DNA from: Paenibacillus tundrae
GTDB taxonomy: Bacteria; Bacillota; Bacilli; Paenibacillales; Paenibacillaceae
Length of the DNA stretch: 64,000 bases
Direction of reading: 5' to 3'
Assembly (NCBI RefSeq): GCF_030812775.1
Contig: NZ_JAUSTI010000021.1
Span: forward strand, 26,002-90,001
The notes beneath the pieces were generated by a model that was given only the letters and a program-made list of their open reading frames with translations, was not told where the DNA came from and ran no database searches. Made by a program: the position numbers and the translations under genes. Below, piece after piece: positions 51,270 to 61,461 of the stretch (the stretch's first letter is position 1; every line of letters starts with the position of its first letter).

Positions 51270-53096
51270 GTGAAAAGAAAATCGAGTCTGATTGCTCAGC
51301 AAATGTCGTTACATCGAAGAAGCAGGCTTCTCCTTGCGCTTATGTCTCTGGCACTGGGTATAGCGATTATAAGTCAGGCTACACTTATGGCTGAAGCAGT
51401 CCAGCGAATCTTTGTAGAGAAAGCTTCCTTTGCCTCAGTAGTGATGCTGCTCGGTATCTTGCTGGCTGTTATGGCTCTGCGCACGCTGTTATCGTACGGC
51501 AATGGAAAGGTCGGCTTGCATATGGCTGCCCAAGCCAAGACGCATATGCGAGCTAAGGTGCTGCAAAACCTGACCCATGCTTCCATGTCTTCAACGCTGC
51601 ACGGACAGACGGGAGGGAAGGTCAGTGTTGCGTTGGATGCGGTAGATGAGGCAGATAGTTATTTTAGTCAGTACATGCCGCGCATGATGGAGGCAGCGAT
51701 CATTCCGATTCTGATTCTAGTTGTTGCATTCACCCAGCATGCTAACACGGGGTGGATTCTGCTCTGCACAGCTCCGTTTATCCCTTTATTTATGATTTTG
51801 GTCGGATTGCAAACCAAGAACAAGTCTGAGGAAAAATATGCGCAACTAGCTGAGTTTTCCGGTACATTCCTGGATTCGCTTCAGGGACTAGTTACATTAA
51901 AAATATTTGGTAGGGCTGATCGTCAGCATAAGGAGATTGAACGCAGCAGCCTGGGGTATCGTGATACAACAATGGGCATTTTGAAAATTGCATTTACGAA
52001 CACCTTCATGCTGGAATCGATCGTCATGTTAGGCATCGGTATCGTCGCTCTTGAACTTGCCATTCAGTTGTTAGTATTCAAGGCGCTGACATTCCACACG
52101 GCCTTTCTGGTGTTGTTGCTTGTTCCCGAGTTTTACAGCCTGCTGAAAAATACAGGAACCGCTTTTCATAGCGGTAGAACCAGTATGGGAGCAATTCGCA
52201 AGGTGGAGCAGATGCTTACAGACACGAATACGACGAGTGCACAGAGCGATGGCGAAAAGGTAGCACATAACAATAAGAGTGAGAATACCGATGTGATGGC
52301 TGGGGCTCAATTGGAACCATCATCGTCGACTGAACATCCAGTGCTAACGCCTATGCCACCGTCTATCGATCTAATGGATACCCACTTTCGGTATGCACCG
52401 GATTCGTTTGAACTTGAGGCGAAGAAGATATCCATTAAACCAGGAGAGCATATCGCGATTGTTGGCAAAAGCGGCTCTGGCAAAACGACTCTGCTACATC
52501 TGATCTCCGGATTATTAAAACCGACGTCAGGGGAAGTTCTGGTTAATGGACGTCCGTTGTTCACATATGATGAGGCCGCCTGGTTCGAGCAGGTGAGTTA
52601 TATTACTCAGCATCCGTATATTTTCGCAGGTACATTGGCTGAGAACATTGCGATTGGTTCGGGGGCAAATATATCTAGAGCCGACATTGAACAAGCGGCT
52701 GAGGAGGCAGGACTTAGTGCAGTTACTGCTCAATTGCAGCAAGGGCTGGATACCTATGTTGGTGAAGGAGGAAGGGGGTTATCTGGCGGGGAGAAGCAAA
52801 GGCTTGCCCTTGCACGTGCTTTTCTGAAACGACCGGCTATCATCTTGTTTGATGAACCAACGGTGGGACTTGATGTTCACACGGAGCGAATACTGCAACG
52901 TTCGATTGCATCACTGACACAAACGGCAACGATGATTACGGTAGCTCACCGATTATATACAATTCAACAGGCGGACAGCATTTTATTCATGGAGAATGGT
53001 GCATTAATAGACTCCGGATCACATGCAGAACTGCTTGATCGACTACCTCAGTATGCTGAGATGGTTCATATTCAACAAAAAGGAGGGTTAACATGA
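51270..53096 (+). CDS. cydD: CydDC transporter subunit CydD (ABC exporter)
   Basis: 608 residues: six-helix exporter domain, a Ser/Asn-rich linker (about 310-360), and ATPase with Walker A 'GKSGSGKTT', signature 'LSGGEKQR', Walker B 'IILFDEPTVGLD'. CydDC moves cysteine/glutathione or haem-related compounds needed to assemble cytochrome bd. Start GTG 51270 with GGAGG; overlaps cydC by 4 bases. Confidence 0.94.
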   Translation: MKRKSSLIAQQMSLHRRSRLLLALMSLALGIAIISQATLMAEAVQRIFVEKASFASVVMLLGILLAVMALRTLLSYGNGKVGLHMAAQAKTHMRAKVLQNLTHASMSSTLHGQTGGKVSVALDAVDEADSYFSQYMPRMMEAAIIPILILVVAFTQHANTGWILLCTAPFIPLFMILVGLQTKNKSEEKYAQLAEFSGTFLDSLQGLVTLKIFGRADRQHKEIERSSLGYRDTTMGILKIAFTNTFMLESIVMLGIGIVALELAIQLLVFKALTFHTAFLVLLLVPEFYSLLKNTGTAFHSGRTSMGAIRKVEQMLTDTNTTSAQSDGEKVAHNNKSENTDVMAGAQLEPSSSTEHPVLTPMPPSIDLMDTHFRYAPDSFELEAKKISIKPGEHIAIVGKSGSGKTTLLHLISGLLKPTSGEVLVNGRPLFTYDEAAWFEQVSYITQHPYIFAGTLAENIAIGSGANISRADIEQAAEEAGLSAVTAQLQQGLDTYVGEGGRGLSGGEKQRLALARAFLKRPAIILFDEPTVGLDVHTERILQRSIASLTQTATMITVAHRLYTIQQADSILFMENGALIDSGSHAELLDRLPQYAEMVHIQQKGGLT

Positions 53097-54823
53097 ATGA
53101 ACTAGCTATGATGTCCAAGGCCATGATTCAGGAGCGCAAGGATATCTTACTCTCTATTTTGGGTGGATTTATTGCAGGCATAGCAGGTGTGGGTCTCTTT
53201 TCCGCCAGTGGGTATATGATCGCGCAAACCGTATTTGCACCGCCGCTTTACACCTTGATTGTACTTACCTCCATGGTCAAATTGCTCGGTTTTCTTCGAG
53301 CGGCGAGCCGCTATGGGGAACGATTGTACTCACACAGAGCGACGTTCTCCATGTTGAGCCGTTTACGCACCTCCTTTTTTGCCAAACTCATTCCCGTAAC
53401 ACCAGGCATATTGAATAAAAACCGAAGTGGGGATCTGCTTGCGCGGATCGTTGGCGATGTAGAAAGCTTGCAAAATTATTTTTTGCGTGTTGCGTATCCG
53501 CCGATCATCGTCGTTATGGTGTTTTTGTCTACCGTGCTGTTTACTTCCGTTTATTCACTCTGGGTTGCGTGCTTGCTCGTGCTGGGCATGTTAATTACGG
53601 CATTTGTTGTACCGGGTATTGTTTTGCTGGGGCAGCGTAAAATACATGGTCGTGTGCGCCAGCAACGGGCATTGCTATCTACAGAAGTAACCGAAGTATT
53701 GTATGGTTTCCGCGATCTAAAGGTATATGGGCAATTGGAGCAACGAGAGCAACAGCTCCAGCAGGCTTCCGCCGCATTGGCATTGGAGCAGCAAAGAGCA
53801 GCAGGGCATCTGTTACGTGGGCAATCTATGCATATTTTTGTAACCTATCTCGTGACATGGGGTGTGCTGGTCGTTGGCGCATGGCTGATTATGGATGGGT
53901 CTCTTGCTGGCGTTTACCTCGCAATGCTGATCCTGGCTACCCAGACGGTATTTGAAGAAGCAACAGCGATGGCTGTATTGCCCGTGTATAAACAGGATAG
54001 TGAACATGCAGCCAGACGACTCAACGAGACGGTCCAGACCTCCGATGTGCAGTCTGCACAACCAAGTGGACAGTGCGCTACCGAACAGGCAGTTTCAATC
54101 CAATTGTCTAACGTTACCTTTCAATATGAGGGGGAGTGGAGAGCCGCATTGAATGATATTTCGATAACTTTTCCACCTGGCTCCAAAACAGCGATTGTTG
54201 GACCCAGCGGATCAGGCAAGTCTACCATTGTGGATCTGTTACTTAAACTACGTGAGCCAACGTCTGGCGATATCCAGTTGAATGACGTTTCGCTAAGTGA
54301 GCTAGATGAAGAGAGCATATGGCGGACAGCAAACGTTGTCTTACAGCAAAGTCATTTCTTTAAGGGAACCGTTCGGGAGAACTTACTTCTGAATGGGGAA
54401 GAGCATGCTGACGAACAATTAGCGGCTGTGCTGAATAAAGTCCAACTGCTCAATATGTCACTCAGTGATCCAGTGTATGAAAAGGGTGAGAATCTATCCG
54501 ATGGCGAGAAGCAGCGCCTGGCTCTAGCAAGAGTCATGCTGCGGAGCGGACGCATATGGCTTCTAGACGAACCAACATCCTCACTCGATTATGTGACAGA
54601 ACAACGCGTGTTGCAGCAGGTCTTCGCACAGGCAGCTGATGATACACTTCTTCTGATCTGTCATCGGCTTACAGGACTTGAGAAGATGGATCAGATTGTG
54701 GTCATGGATCAAGGTATGGTCGTAGAAACGGGTTCCTTCACGGAGCTGATGGAGCAGCAAGGCTACTTTTATGAGATGAAGAATATTGAGCTGCAGATGA
54801 TCGGAGATCAACCGAGCACGTAG
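53093..54823 (+). CDS. cydC: CydDC transporter subunit CydC (ABC exporter)
   Basis: 576 residues, six-helix domain and ATPase with Walker A 'GPSGSGKST', signature 'LSDGEKQR' (Asp in place of Gly), Walker B 'IWLLDEPTSSLD'. Partner of CydD. Last gene of cydABDC; a terminator follows. Confidence 0.93.
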   Translation: MNELAMMSKAMIQERKDILLSILGGFIAGIAGVGLFSASGYMIAQTVFAPPLYTLIVLTSMVKLLGFLRAASRYGERLYSHRATFSMLSRLRTSFFAKLIPVTPGILNKNRSGDLLARIVGDVESLQNYFLRVAYPPIIVVMVFLSTVLFTSVYSLWVACLLVLGMLITAFVVPGIVLLGQRKIHGRVRQQRALLSTEVTEVLYGFRDLKVYGQLEQREQQLQQASAALALEQQRAAGHLLRGQSMHIFVTYLVTWGVLVVGAWLIMDGSLAGVYLAMLILATQTVFEEATAMAVLPVYKQDSEHAARRLNETVQTSDVQSAQPSGQCATEQAVSIQLSNVTFQYEGEWRAALNDISITFPPGSKTAIVGPSGSGKSTIVDLLLKLREPTSGDIQLNDVSLSELDEESIWRTANVVLQQSHFFKGTVRENLLLNGEEHADEQLAAVLNKVQLLNMSLSDPVYEKGENLSDGEKQRLALARVMLRSGRIWLLDEPTSSLDYVTEQRVLQQVFAQAADDTLLLICHRLTGLEKMDQIVVMDQGMVVETGSFTELMEQQGYFYEMKNIELQMIGDQPST

Positions 54824-54852
54824 TTTGATGATTGTTCTGGTTTAGTGAAAAT

Positions 54853-54898
54853 ACTCAACTCATTCACGGCTCATCGCGAATAAGTTGAGTGTTTTTTT
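54853..54898 (+). terminator. Terminator of cydABDC
   Basis: ACTCAACT pairs with AGTTGAGT, and ATTC with GAAT inside, then seven T. Confidence 0.9.
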
Positions 54899-54935
54899 AC
54901 ATCCATAGGATACAGTCATACGAATAATGAAATGA

Positions 54936-57191
54936 TCATTGAATGCCTATATCCCGTATCATAATGCTACCTTTCTCCGACTGGTCGAACACAAAGCTGA
55001 TATTTCTGATCTGCTCCGGGTTGAGATCGCGGTTCATTGCAACGAAATCAGCCAGTTGGAAGGCATAATTCTGGAACACTGGCTCCTTCGTTGTTTGGAA
55101 CAATGCAAATGGGGACTTCGCTAGAGCTCCTTCAAACATTGGCAGCAGCGGAGAGACACTACTTAATGGTAGACGACTGGTATTTCCGAGATCGTCTTCA
55201 ACGGCTACAGTGAGATCTACCGGCAGATCGGCTCCGTCCACGTCTTGATCGGTTTCCGTATTAGCGATGGAGAACACGATGGAACTCTGATCAGTTATGC
55301 CAATGCCTTGATCAGGTAGAATTACTCTGTATACGGGAGTGGAGGACGTTGCTGTCTGATCCCATTCCAGAGCAACGGCGTTATATGGATCGGTTGTATG
55401 TCCCATCTCGACATTTTGCTCTTTCCATGTCTTCAGCCCTTCTCCTTCTAAGCTTCCTCCTGGCAACGTAGTTGTCCCTGGATCACTATCCTCGTCATAG
55501 CTGCTGATGGTTAACGTATTCGCGTCCCAATAATTGCTGATATACATCGTCTCGGGAAGCCAGTCTCTGGCGTATCCGAGATCCTGAAACACCATCTGGT
55601 ATGAAGTATTCTCCTGAAGGGTGGCTTCTAGAAAAGATGAGATGAGCACCTTAGCAGCTTGTAATTGCTGATCTTGCGGAAGAAGACCGGCTGTGTTGAA
55701 CAACTTGTTGCCTAACCCGACACCGTCATGTTTGCCCCACTCGGTGTTGAATTGCCCGTGGTTAGCGCCATATATGTATACATAAGATTTGAAGAATTCA
55801 CTACTGCGATCCGTAAATTCAGTCCGGTGATACTGGCTCGTTCCGACAAACGAGGTGACGTCCATATCATGTGTGCCATGCAGAGCCAGATAATTCACGT
55901 CTTTTAAGGACATCGGCTGTCCTGCCGGTTTATATTGTCCATCGGTACCTGCTATGGAGACGATCGATCGGATGTTGAAATTGTAATCAAACTTGATATT
56001 GGCGTTCTCCGGATAAGATGTCATCTTATTGTATGCCGCCGCTGTGGTTACAGCCTCAGCTCCTCGTGAATGTCCAATCAGGGCAATCTTCTCCATGTCG
56101 ACTTTATTATAAAATGGATTATCTCGTGCATTATTCCATCCTTCCCACACCATAAGGTGTTCCAGCAGCAGCCATCCCCGCGCCCGATTTTCCCCTTGTA
56201 GGGGTTTGAACACAAACAATTCGTTAAATGGCGAGGAGTTGAGAAAGTTTTCATCAATGGAAACTACAATATGTCCGCGACTTGCCAGCAATTCACCCAA
56301 ATAGGCATACCCTGGATCTGAATATTTCGTCGCCAGGTGGTTGCCATGCACGATGAGAACAAGTGGGAAAGGGCCATCGCCTTCGGGATACCAGACTGTG
56401 CCGTTTAATGGCATTGCGCCAGCGCCAAAACCAAACGTGCTTGTGCGTCTTTTCGTCCAATCACCAACAAAGGCTGATCCATCGACAGATTTGGTAGTCA
56501 GCATCATTTCTGTGCTCAGATCGTCACGATACGTCGAATGGCTCCCGTAGGTTAGGGATTTTACGGAAAATGTTCCGGGTTCTGCCGGATTGGTTAATAG
56601 GGTTGTGTAAGCTTCCGCAGGCTTGACCGTCTGCAACGGGTAGGGTGCAGCAAATTCCTTCTGTCCTTCGCTGAAGATCCAATAACCGAGCATGCAGACG
56701 AAGATGAGAGTAATTGCAGCACTTGCGGCTGCCCTGACTTTCTTCCAAGTTCGAGCTTCCCGGTAGACACCACTGATGAATCGATAGAGTAGTGCGCCAA
56801 GCACGGAACAGGCAATGAGGATGCATACCGTAACAAGCAGCGTAAGGGGGATGGGACCCAATAAGCTTATTAAAAGCAACAAGAGTGAAGTAAGCATGGA
56901 CCATACGTAACGTGAAGGTAACTTTTTGACCCAGTGCAGCAGTCCTGCAAGGATTCCGGTGAATGCTAATGTTGCAAATAGAAACAGTAAGCTGCCAATC
57001 CAGTAGTCACTTGCACCTCGTGATCCCAAATAATAATAGGCTTGAACGAAGTACAACGACAGTGTCACTATGGATAGAGCAGCTACAGCGCCTTTCCAGC
57101 CTGGTGTGAGAGAAGGAATCCGCTTCTTTTTAATAGAGAATAAGGGTCTCTTTTTAGTCGTTTCTTCGGCACTTACGCCGGCGTTCTCCAT
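54936..57191 (-). CDS. Membrane-anchored alpha/beta hydrolase with C-terminal beta domain
   Basis: 751 residues. Five or so N-terminal membrane helices (to about residue 175), an outer alpha/beta-hydrolase domain with 'LVLIVHGNH' oxyanion strand, nucleophile in 'ALIGHSRGAEAV', likely His in 'YGANHGQFN', and a C-terminal beta-sandwich-like half with 'YRVILPDQGIGITDQSSIVFSIAN'. It looks like a cell-surface lipase/esterase of unknown substrate. ATG 57191 has AAAGGTGG 7 bases upstream; the ORF also offers TTG 57209. Confidence 0.85.
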   Translation of the reverse strand: MENAGVSAEETTKKRPLFSIKKKRIPSLTPGWKGAVAALSIVTLSLYFVQAYYYLGSRGASDYWIGSLLFLFATLAFTGILAGLLHWVKKLPSRYVWSMLTSLLLLLISLLGPIPLTLLVTVCILIACSVLGALLYRFISGVYREARTWKKVRAAASAAITLIFVCMLGYWIFSEGQKEFAAPYPLQTVKPAEAYTTLLTNPAEPGTFSVKSLTYGSHSTYRDDLSTEMMLTTKSVDGSAFVGDWTKRRTSTFGFGAGAMPLNGTVWYPEGDGPFPLVLIVHGNHLATKYSDPGYAYLGELLASRGHIVVSIDENFLNSSPFNELFVFKPLQGENRARGWLLLEHLMVWEGWNNARDNPFYNKVDMEKIALIGHSRGAEAVTTAAAYNKMTSYPENANIKFDYNFNIRSIVSIAGTDGQYKPAGQPMSLKDVNYLALHGTHDMDVTSFVGTSQYHRTEFTDRSSEFFKSYVYIYGANHGQFNTEWGKHDGVGLGNKLFNTAGLLPQDQQLQAAKVLISSFLEATLQENTSYQMVFQDLGYARDWLPETMYISNYWDANTLTISSYDEDSDPGTTTLPGGSLEGEGLKTWKEQNVEMGHTTDPYNAVALEWDQTATSSTPVYRVILPDQGIGITDQSSIVFSIANTETDQDVDGADLPVDLTVAVEDDLGNTSRLPLSSVSPLLPMFEGALAKSPFALFQTTKEPVFQNYAFQLADFVAMNRDLNPEQIRNISFVFDQSEKGSIMIRDIGIQ

Positions 57192-57464
57192 GGATGTTCC
57201 ACCTTTCAATACATATGTATATCACACTTTAACTTAAATGTGTTGGGTATGTTCTTCTCTGAGTCTAACAGAAGATTCTTGCTGTAGTCCGTCATTTTTC
57301 TTACGTTATTATTAATTATCGTACATCCATACTTTGCATTGAATAGGAGCTAATTCGGAAATATGATGGAACCTTTTCCCACCTGTATCCGTATGAACTA
57401 AGAATGTCCATTCTATTGAATCAATGATTGGCAACAATACTTATCCCAAAGGAGAATACATAAT

Positions 57465-58682
57465 ATGAAAAATTGGAAACGCATGCTCTTATCTCTTACC
57501 GTCTCAGTAGGTTTGCTCGCATCAGCCGTACCAGCTATGGCTGCTCCTCAGGAGACATCCGTTAAGGTTAATGATCAGGCCGTACAATATGCTACAGGTG
57601 CACCAATCCTGGAGAAAGGAACGACACTTGTTCCACTGCGTACAACGCTGGATGCGATGGATGTGAAGCTGACGACGGCAACAGATGATACGATTACGGC
57701 TGTAGTCGATGGTCGGACGATTACACTCAAAAGCAAGCTTACACGGATCAACGGAGTAACGTATGCACCGATTCGCATCGTTGGTGATGCAGCGGGTTAT
57801 GAAGTTCGTTGGGATTCTGCGACACGTACCGTATTGCTGGTATCCAAGGGTGGAGACACTGAGACGGTCCAAACGGGTGGACGCGGCTTCATGTGGGAAG
57901 TCGAGAAAAACGGTAATACCGTCTATCTCGTAGGTTCAATGCACGTTGCGGATGAGAGTTTCTATCCATTGCGTCCTGAATTTGAAGAAGCCTTTGCGGA
58001 AGCAGACTACCTGGGTGTAGAAGTAGATATTAGCACAGCAACGGATGAGCAGCAGAAGATGGTTCTCGATCTCGGTACCTATCAGGATGGGACAACGCTG
58101 AAAGACCATATCTCCAGTGAAACCTATGCAAGTCTGGGTAAACTTTTGAAGGAGAATGGTATTGAACCGGACGCTTTTGATACATTCAAACCATGGGTGG
58201 TAGAAATTACACTCGGAGGACTGAAGTCAGCGGATGGTGGATATGAAGCATCGGAAGGTGTGGATTTGTATTTCATCCAGAAGGCTGTACAGCGCAAAAT
58301 TCCAGTGATTGAACTGGAGTCCTATGAATCTCAGCTTGGAATGTTCAACAACTTCTCTAAAGAGCTGCAAGAGGAAACCCTTAAAGCAACCATTGATAAC
58401 TTTGATGTAATTGATACCAGTTTGAATCAAATGGCGGAGATGTGGAAAACAGGGGATGACGAGCAGTTACTTGAGCTGACGAACAGCTTCTCGGACAATG
58501 AAGAGTACAACAAGGCTATGCTGGTTGACCGTAATATCGGTATGGCGGATAAGATCGACGGGTACCTGAAGAATGGTAAAGGGGAAGAGTACTTCATCGT
58601 TGTTGGTGCAGCTCACTATCTGGGTGAGCACGGCATCGTGAAACTCCTTGAAGATAAAGGGTACACAGTAGAGCGGAAATAA
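57465..58682 (+). CDS. Secreted stalk-domain protein with TraB/GumN domain
   Basis: 405 residues. Signal peptide to 'VPAMAA'. Copper-amine-oxidase-N-like stalk domain (about 32-128: 'TTLVPLRTTLDAMDVKL', 'TYAPIRIVGDAAGYEVRWD'), then TraB/GumN domain (about 140-405) with its paired motifs 'VYLVGSMHVADESFYPL' and 'YFIVVGAAHYLGEHGIVKLLEDKGY'. GumN relatives may be metalloproteases; the histidines in GSMH and GAAH fit. Role unknown. AAAGGAG before ATG. Confidence 0.88.
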   Translation: MKNWKRMLLSLTVSVGLLASAVPAMAAPQETSVKVNDQAVQYATGAPILEKGTTLVPLRTTLDAMDVKLTTATDDTITAVVDGRTITLKSKLTRINGVTYAPIRIVGDAAGYEVRWDSATRTVLLVSKGGDTETVQTGGRGFMWEVEKNGNTVYLVGSMHVADESFYPLRPEFEEAFAEADYLGVEVDISTATDEQQKMVLDLGTYQDGTTLKDHISSETYASLGKLLKENGIEPDAFDTFKPWVVEITLGGLKSADGGYEASEGVDLYFIQKAVQRKIPVIELESYESQLGMFNNFSKELQEETLKATIDNFDVIDTSLNQMAEMWKTGDDEQLLELTNSFSDNEEYNKAMLVDRNIGMADKIDGYLKNGKGEEYFIVVGAAHYLGEHGIVKLLEDKGYTVERK

Positions 58683-58765
58683 AGCAGGATACTATAACTT
58701 TTAAAATGAACAAGCACTTTCTAACATAATTGTTGTGATTGTTGTTATTGGTAGTAAAACAAGCC

Positions 58766-58796
58766 AAGACCGTGGGTTAGTACCTACGGTCTTTTG
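58766..58796 (+). terminator. Terminator
   Basis: AAGACCGTGGG pairs with CCTACGGTCTT around 6 bases, then TTTT. Confidence 0.88.
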
Positions 58797-58962
58797 TTGA
58801 TGATCATCCATTATTTTAGTGAATGGCGAACATAGACCTTCATAGCCATACGCAATCCATCGAATGGATATTGACAAAAGATGGCCAGCACTCGCATACT
58901 TACAATATAAACTTTATAAAGAATATTTATTTAGTGTTTGTTTTAAAGAGAGGAGGTACACC

Positions 58963-60162
58963 ATGGCAACATGGTTTCTGATCATCATTTACTTAGCCTT
59001 TATTAGTCTGGGGCTTCCGGATTCGCTTCTTGGCTCTGCTTGGCCGGTCATGTGGCCGGAGATTGGTTCTTCCGTAGGGTCGGCGGGATTAATATCGATG
59101 ATTATTGCTGGAGGGACAATCGTTTCTAGTTTGGCAAGCGGCAGGATGATTCGGACTATAGGGACAGGCAAAATCACAATGTTCAGTTGTTTGTTAACTG
59201 CAGTTTCATTATTTGGGTTTTCGATCGCACCTTCGATGGTTTGGTTTATGCTGCTTGCTATTCCATTGGGTCTTGGAGCTGGAGCGGTAGATGCCGCATT
59301 GAACCATTATATAGCCGAGAATTACCAAGCACACCATATGAACTGGCTGCATTGCTTCTGGGGCATTGGTGCTACCATGGGGCCAATCATCATGGCCGGG
59401 TATATCGCAGGCGAGAACTCATGGAGAGGCGGTTATACAGCCGTTGCAATCATCCAGTTGATACTTGTCGTTGTACTACTTGTAACCTTGCCTCTATGGA
59501 AACGTGTGGCTGCAACGCGAGCATCATCACAACCAGAGCATGCAGAGACAGAGCAACAGTCGCACACGAGTCTTTCGGTCAAGGTACTGAATATTCGCGG
59601 AGTTAAGCCATCTTTGCTTGCCTTTTTGTTATATTGCGGAGTGGAAACCACCGTTGGATTATGGGGAGCCAGCTATTTGGTAGGTACGAGGAGCATTTCA
59701 GCAGAGGTAGCTGCAACGAGCATCTCACTTTATTATGCAGGGATCACATTTGGCAGATTAATTACGGGCTTCATTACATTAAAAGTTCAAAATCGTTTGT
59801 TGATTCGGTATGGACAATGGGTAACGATAGCGGGCGGAATCATCTTATTGCTCCCACTGCCTTCCACGTTTTCTGTAGCGGGATTTGTACTGGTGGGGCT
59901 TGGCCTCGCTCCGATCTACCCAGGGCTCTTGCATGAGACGCCTACGCGATTTGGCAAAGAAAATTCAGCGAAGTTAATGGGCTACCAGATGGCCGTTGCG
60001 TATAGCGGAACGACTTTGATTCCGCCATTGTTCGGAATTCTGGCGGCGCGAACAGGTACAGGAGCTTTTCCGATCGTTGTGTTCATTTTACTTGTACTTA
60101 TGTTGCTTAGTGCAGAGACAGTGAATCGTCTGCTTCTTAAGCCGCACAAGTTGGGGAGGTGA
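58963..60162 (+). CDS. MFS transporter
   Basis: 399 residues, twelve helices, similar to FucP-type/YfkF-type sugar or drug MFS ('LGLGAGAVDAALNHYIAENYQAHHMNWLHCFWGIGATMGP' is a characteristic TM4-TM5 region; I quote only its GAGAVDAALN core). Substrate unknown. I start at ATG 58963, with GAGGAGG 6 bases upstream; the frame upstream is untranslated. A 38-residue gene follows after 6 bases. Confidence 0.88.
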   Translation: MATWFLIIIYLAFISLGLPDSLLGSAWPVMWPEIGSSVGSAGLISMIIAGGTIVSSLASGRMIRTIGTGKITMFSCLLTAVSLFGFSIAPSMVWFMLLAIPLGLGAGAVDAALNHYIAENYQAHHMNWLHCFWGIGATMGPIIMAGYIAGENSWRGGYTAVAIIQLILVVVLLVTLPLWKRVAATRASSQPEHAETEQQSHTSLSVKVLNIRGVKPSLLAFLLYCGVETTVGLWGASYLVGTRSISAEVAATSISLYYAGITFGRLITGFITLKVQNRLLIRYGQWVTIAGGIILLLPLPSTFSVAGFVLVGLGLAPIYPGLLHETPTRFGKENSAKLMGYQMAVAYSGTTLIPPLFGILAARTGTGAFPIVVFILLVLMLLSAETVNRLLLKPHKLGR

Positions 60163-60168
60163 GCAGAT

Positions 60169-60285
60169 ATGGTATACATTATTTTAGCGGCAATCATTTG
60201 GGTGGGTGCCTATGCGAGCTTGTCTATTTCGAAGGAACCTATTGAAGTGAAGCCGGTTCGGTCAATAGATGATTTGTTTGAGTAA
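60169..60285 (+). CDS. 38-residue membrane protein
   Basis: Start ATG 60169 with GGGGAGGTGA 6-7 bases upstream. One helix ('VYIILAAIIWVGAYASL') and a charged tail ending 'SIDDLFE'. It is coupled with the MFS gene and may be a small partner of it. The good ribosome site is the main support. Confidence 0.6.
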   Translation: MVYIILAAIIWVGAYASLSISKEPIEVKPVRSIDDLFE

Positions 60286-60379
60286 AGGAGCAAAAGTGCT
60301 AAAATAAGTTTTACAAGTTGGAAGATATGGTACGGCTGTTTCTTCTTGTTTGGTGAAGAGCTGAGGTGGGAACAAGCGG

Positions 60380-61390
60380 ATGATGAGAAAAGCGAATGCA
60401 AAATTGATGAAACACATCAATCTAAATAATGTACGTGAAGTAATGCAACAGATCGAAACGGCGACCAAGCCGCAGCTAGCTTCATTAACGAAGCTTAGTG
60501 TTGTGACGATTAACGCTTTGGTGAAGGAACTATGTAATCGTGGCGAGTTATTTGAAGATAAAGTAGTTCCATCGAATGGCGGCAGACCGGCGCAAGCTTA
60601 TCGATACAATTACAATTACAGACTTGCACTGGTGTTATATATCCAAGAAATGAAAGGTGAAGAACTAATCTCAGCAACCGTGATTAACTTGGAAAATGAA
60701 GTGCTGTCTAAGGAAGATTGCATTCTTCCTGTCTTGGATAAACAACACATTCTTCAACTGATTAAACAATGCGTTACGTCATATCCTTCTATTCACCGGA
60801 TCGGCATAGGTATTCCAGGGCAAGCAGTCAATGGGGATATTACGGTGAGTAGTCATGATGAACTTATTAATTCACGTTTGATTCAAGATATTCAGAGTGA
60901 ATTCGATCTGAAAGTTCTTGTCGAGAACGATGTTAACGCTGCGATCAGCGGGTACTGCATTCAGCATGAGGAAATGAAAGAGCAGTGTGTGACCGGAATC
61001 TATTTCCCTAATCGGTATCCACCTGGCCTTGGCATTATGTTGAATGGACAGATCATGCAAGGGAAGAATGGAATGTCTGGTGAAATCAAGTATCTGCCGT
61101 CTGCACCGAATTGGAAAGGTAAGATGAATGATGATGAATTCCTTCTGCAAGTTTGCCAGATCATCCAAACAATTAATGCTATTGTAGCTCCGCATCAGAC
61201 CGTGATTTATCAGGAGAGAGTGAAGATAGAGCAATTGGAGGCTGCATGGAAGCAGTATCAGATGGAACATCCAATGCCTACGTTTCCTGAAGTTGTGTAC
61301 CAATGGACATTTCAGAAAGACTTTGATGCAGGACTAAGATGGATGATTCTTCAAGAATTAAGGGAGACGATCCTTGAGGAATCGATATAA
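60380..61390 (+). CDS. ROK-family transcriptional regulator
   Basis: 336 residues: N-terminal winged helix ('VREVMQQIETATKPQLASLTKLSVVTINALVKELC') and ROK domain ('IGIGIPGQAVNGDI', 'VENDVNAAISGYC', 'GIMLNGQIMQGKNGMSGEI'). The kinase ATP motif DIGGTK and the zinc CxCGxxGC motif are absent, so it is a regulator only, like NagC/XylR. Likely sugar-sensing and controlling the MFS gene upstream or the acetyltransferase downstream. Confidence 0.88.
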   Translation: MMRKANAKLMKHINLNNVREVMQQIETATKPQLASLTKLSVVTINALVKELCNRGELFEDKVVPSNGGRPAQAYRYNYNYRLALVLYIQEMKGEELISATVINLENEVLSKEDCILPVLDKQHILQLIKQCVTSYPSIHRIGIGIPGQAVNGDITVSSHDELINSRLIQDIQSEFDLKVLVENDVNAAISGYCIQHEEMKEQCVTGIYFPNRYPPGLGIMLNGQIMQGKNGMSGEIKYLPSAPNWKGKMNDDEFLLQVCQIIQTINAIVAPHQTVIYQERVKIEQLEAAWKQYQMEHPMPTFPEVVYQWTFQKDFDAGLRWMILQELRETILEESI

Positions 61391-61461
61391 TCAACAGAAG
61401 ATGTTCTGTGGATTCACGTCTTTTTGCGGGCGAACATTCATACGCTGTGGAGGTTATGAGT

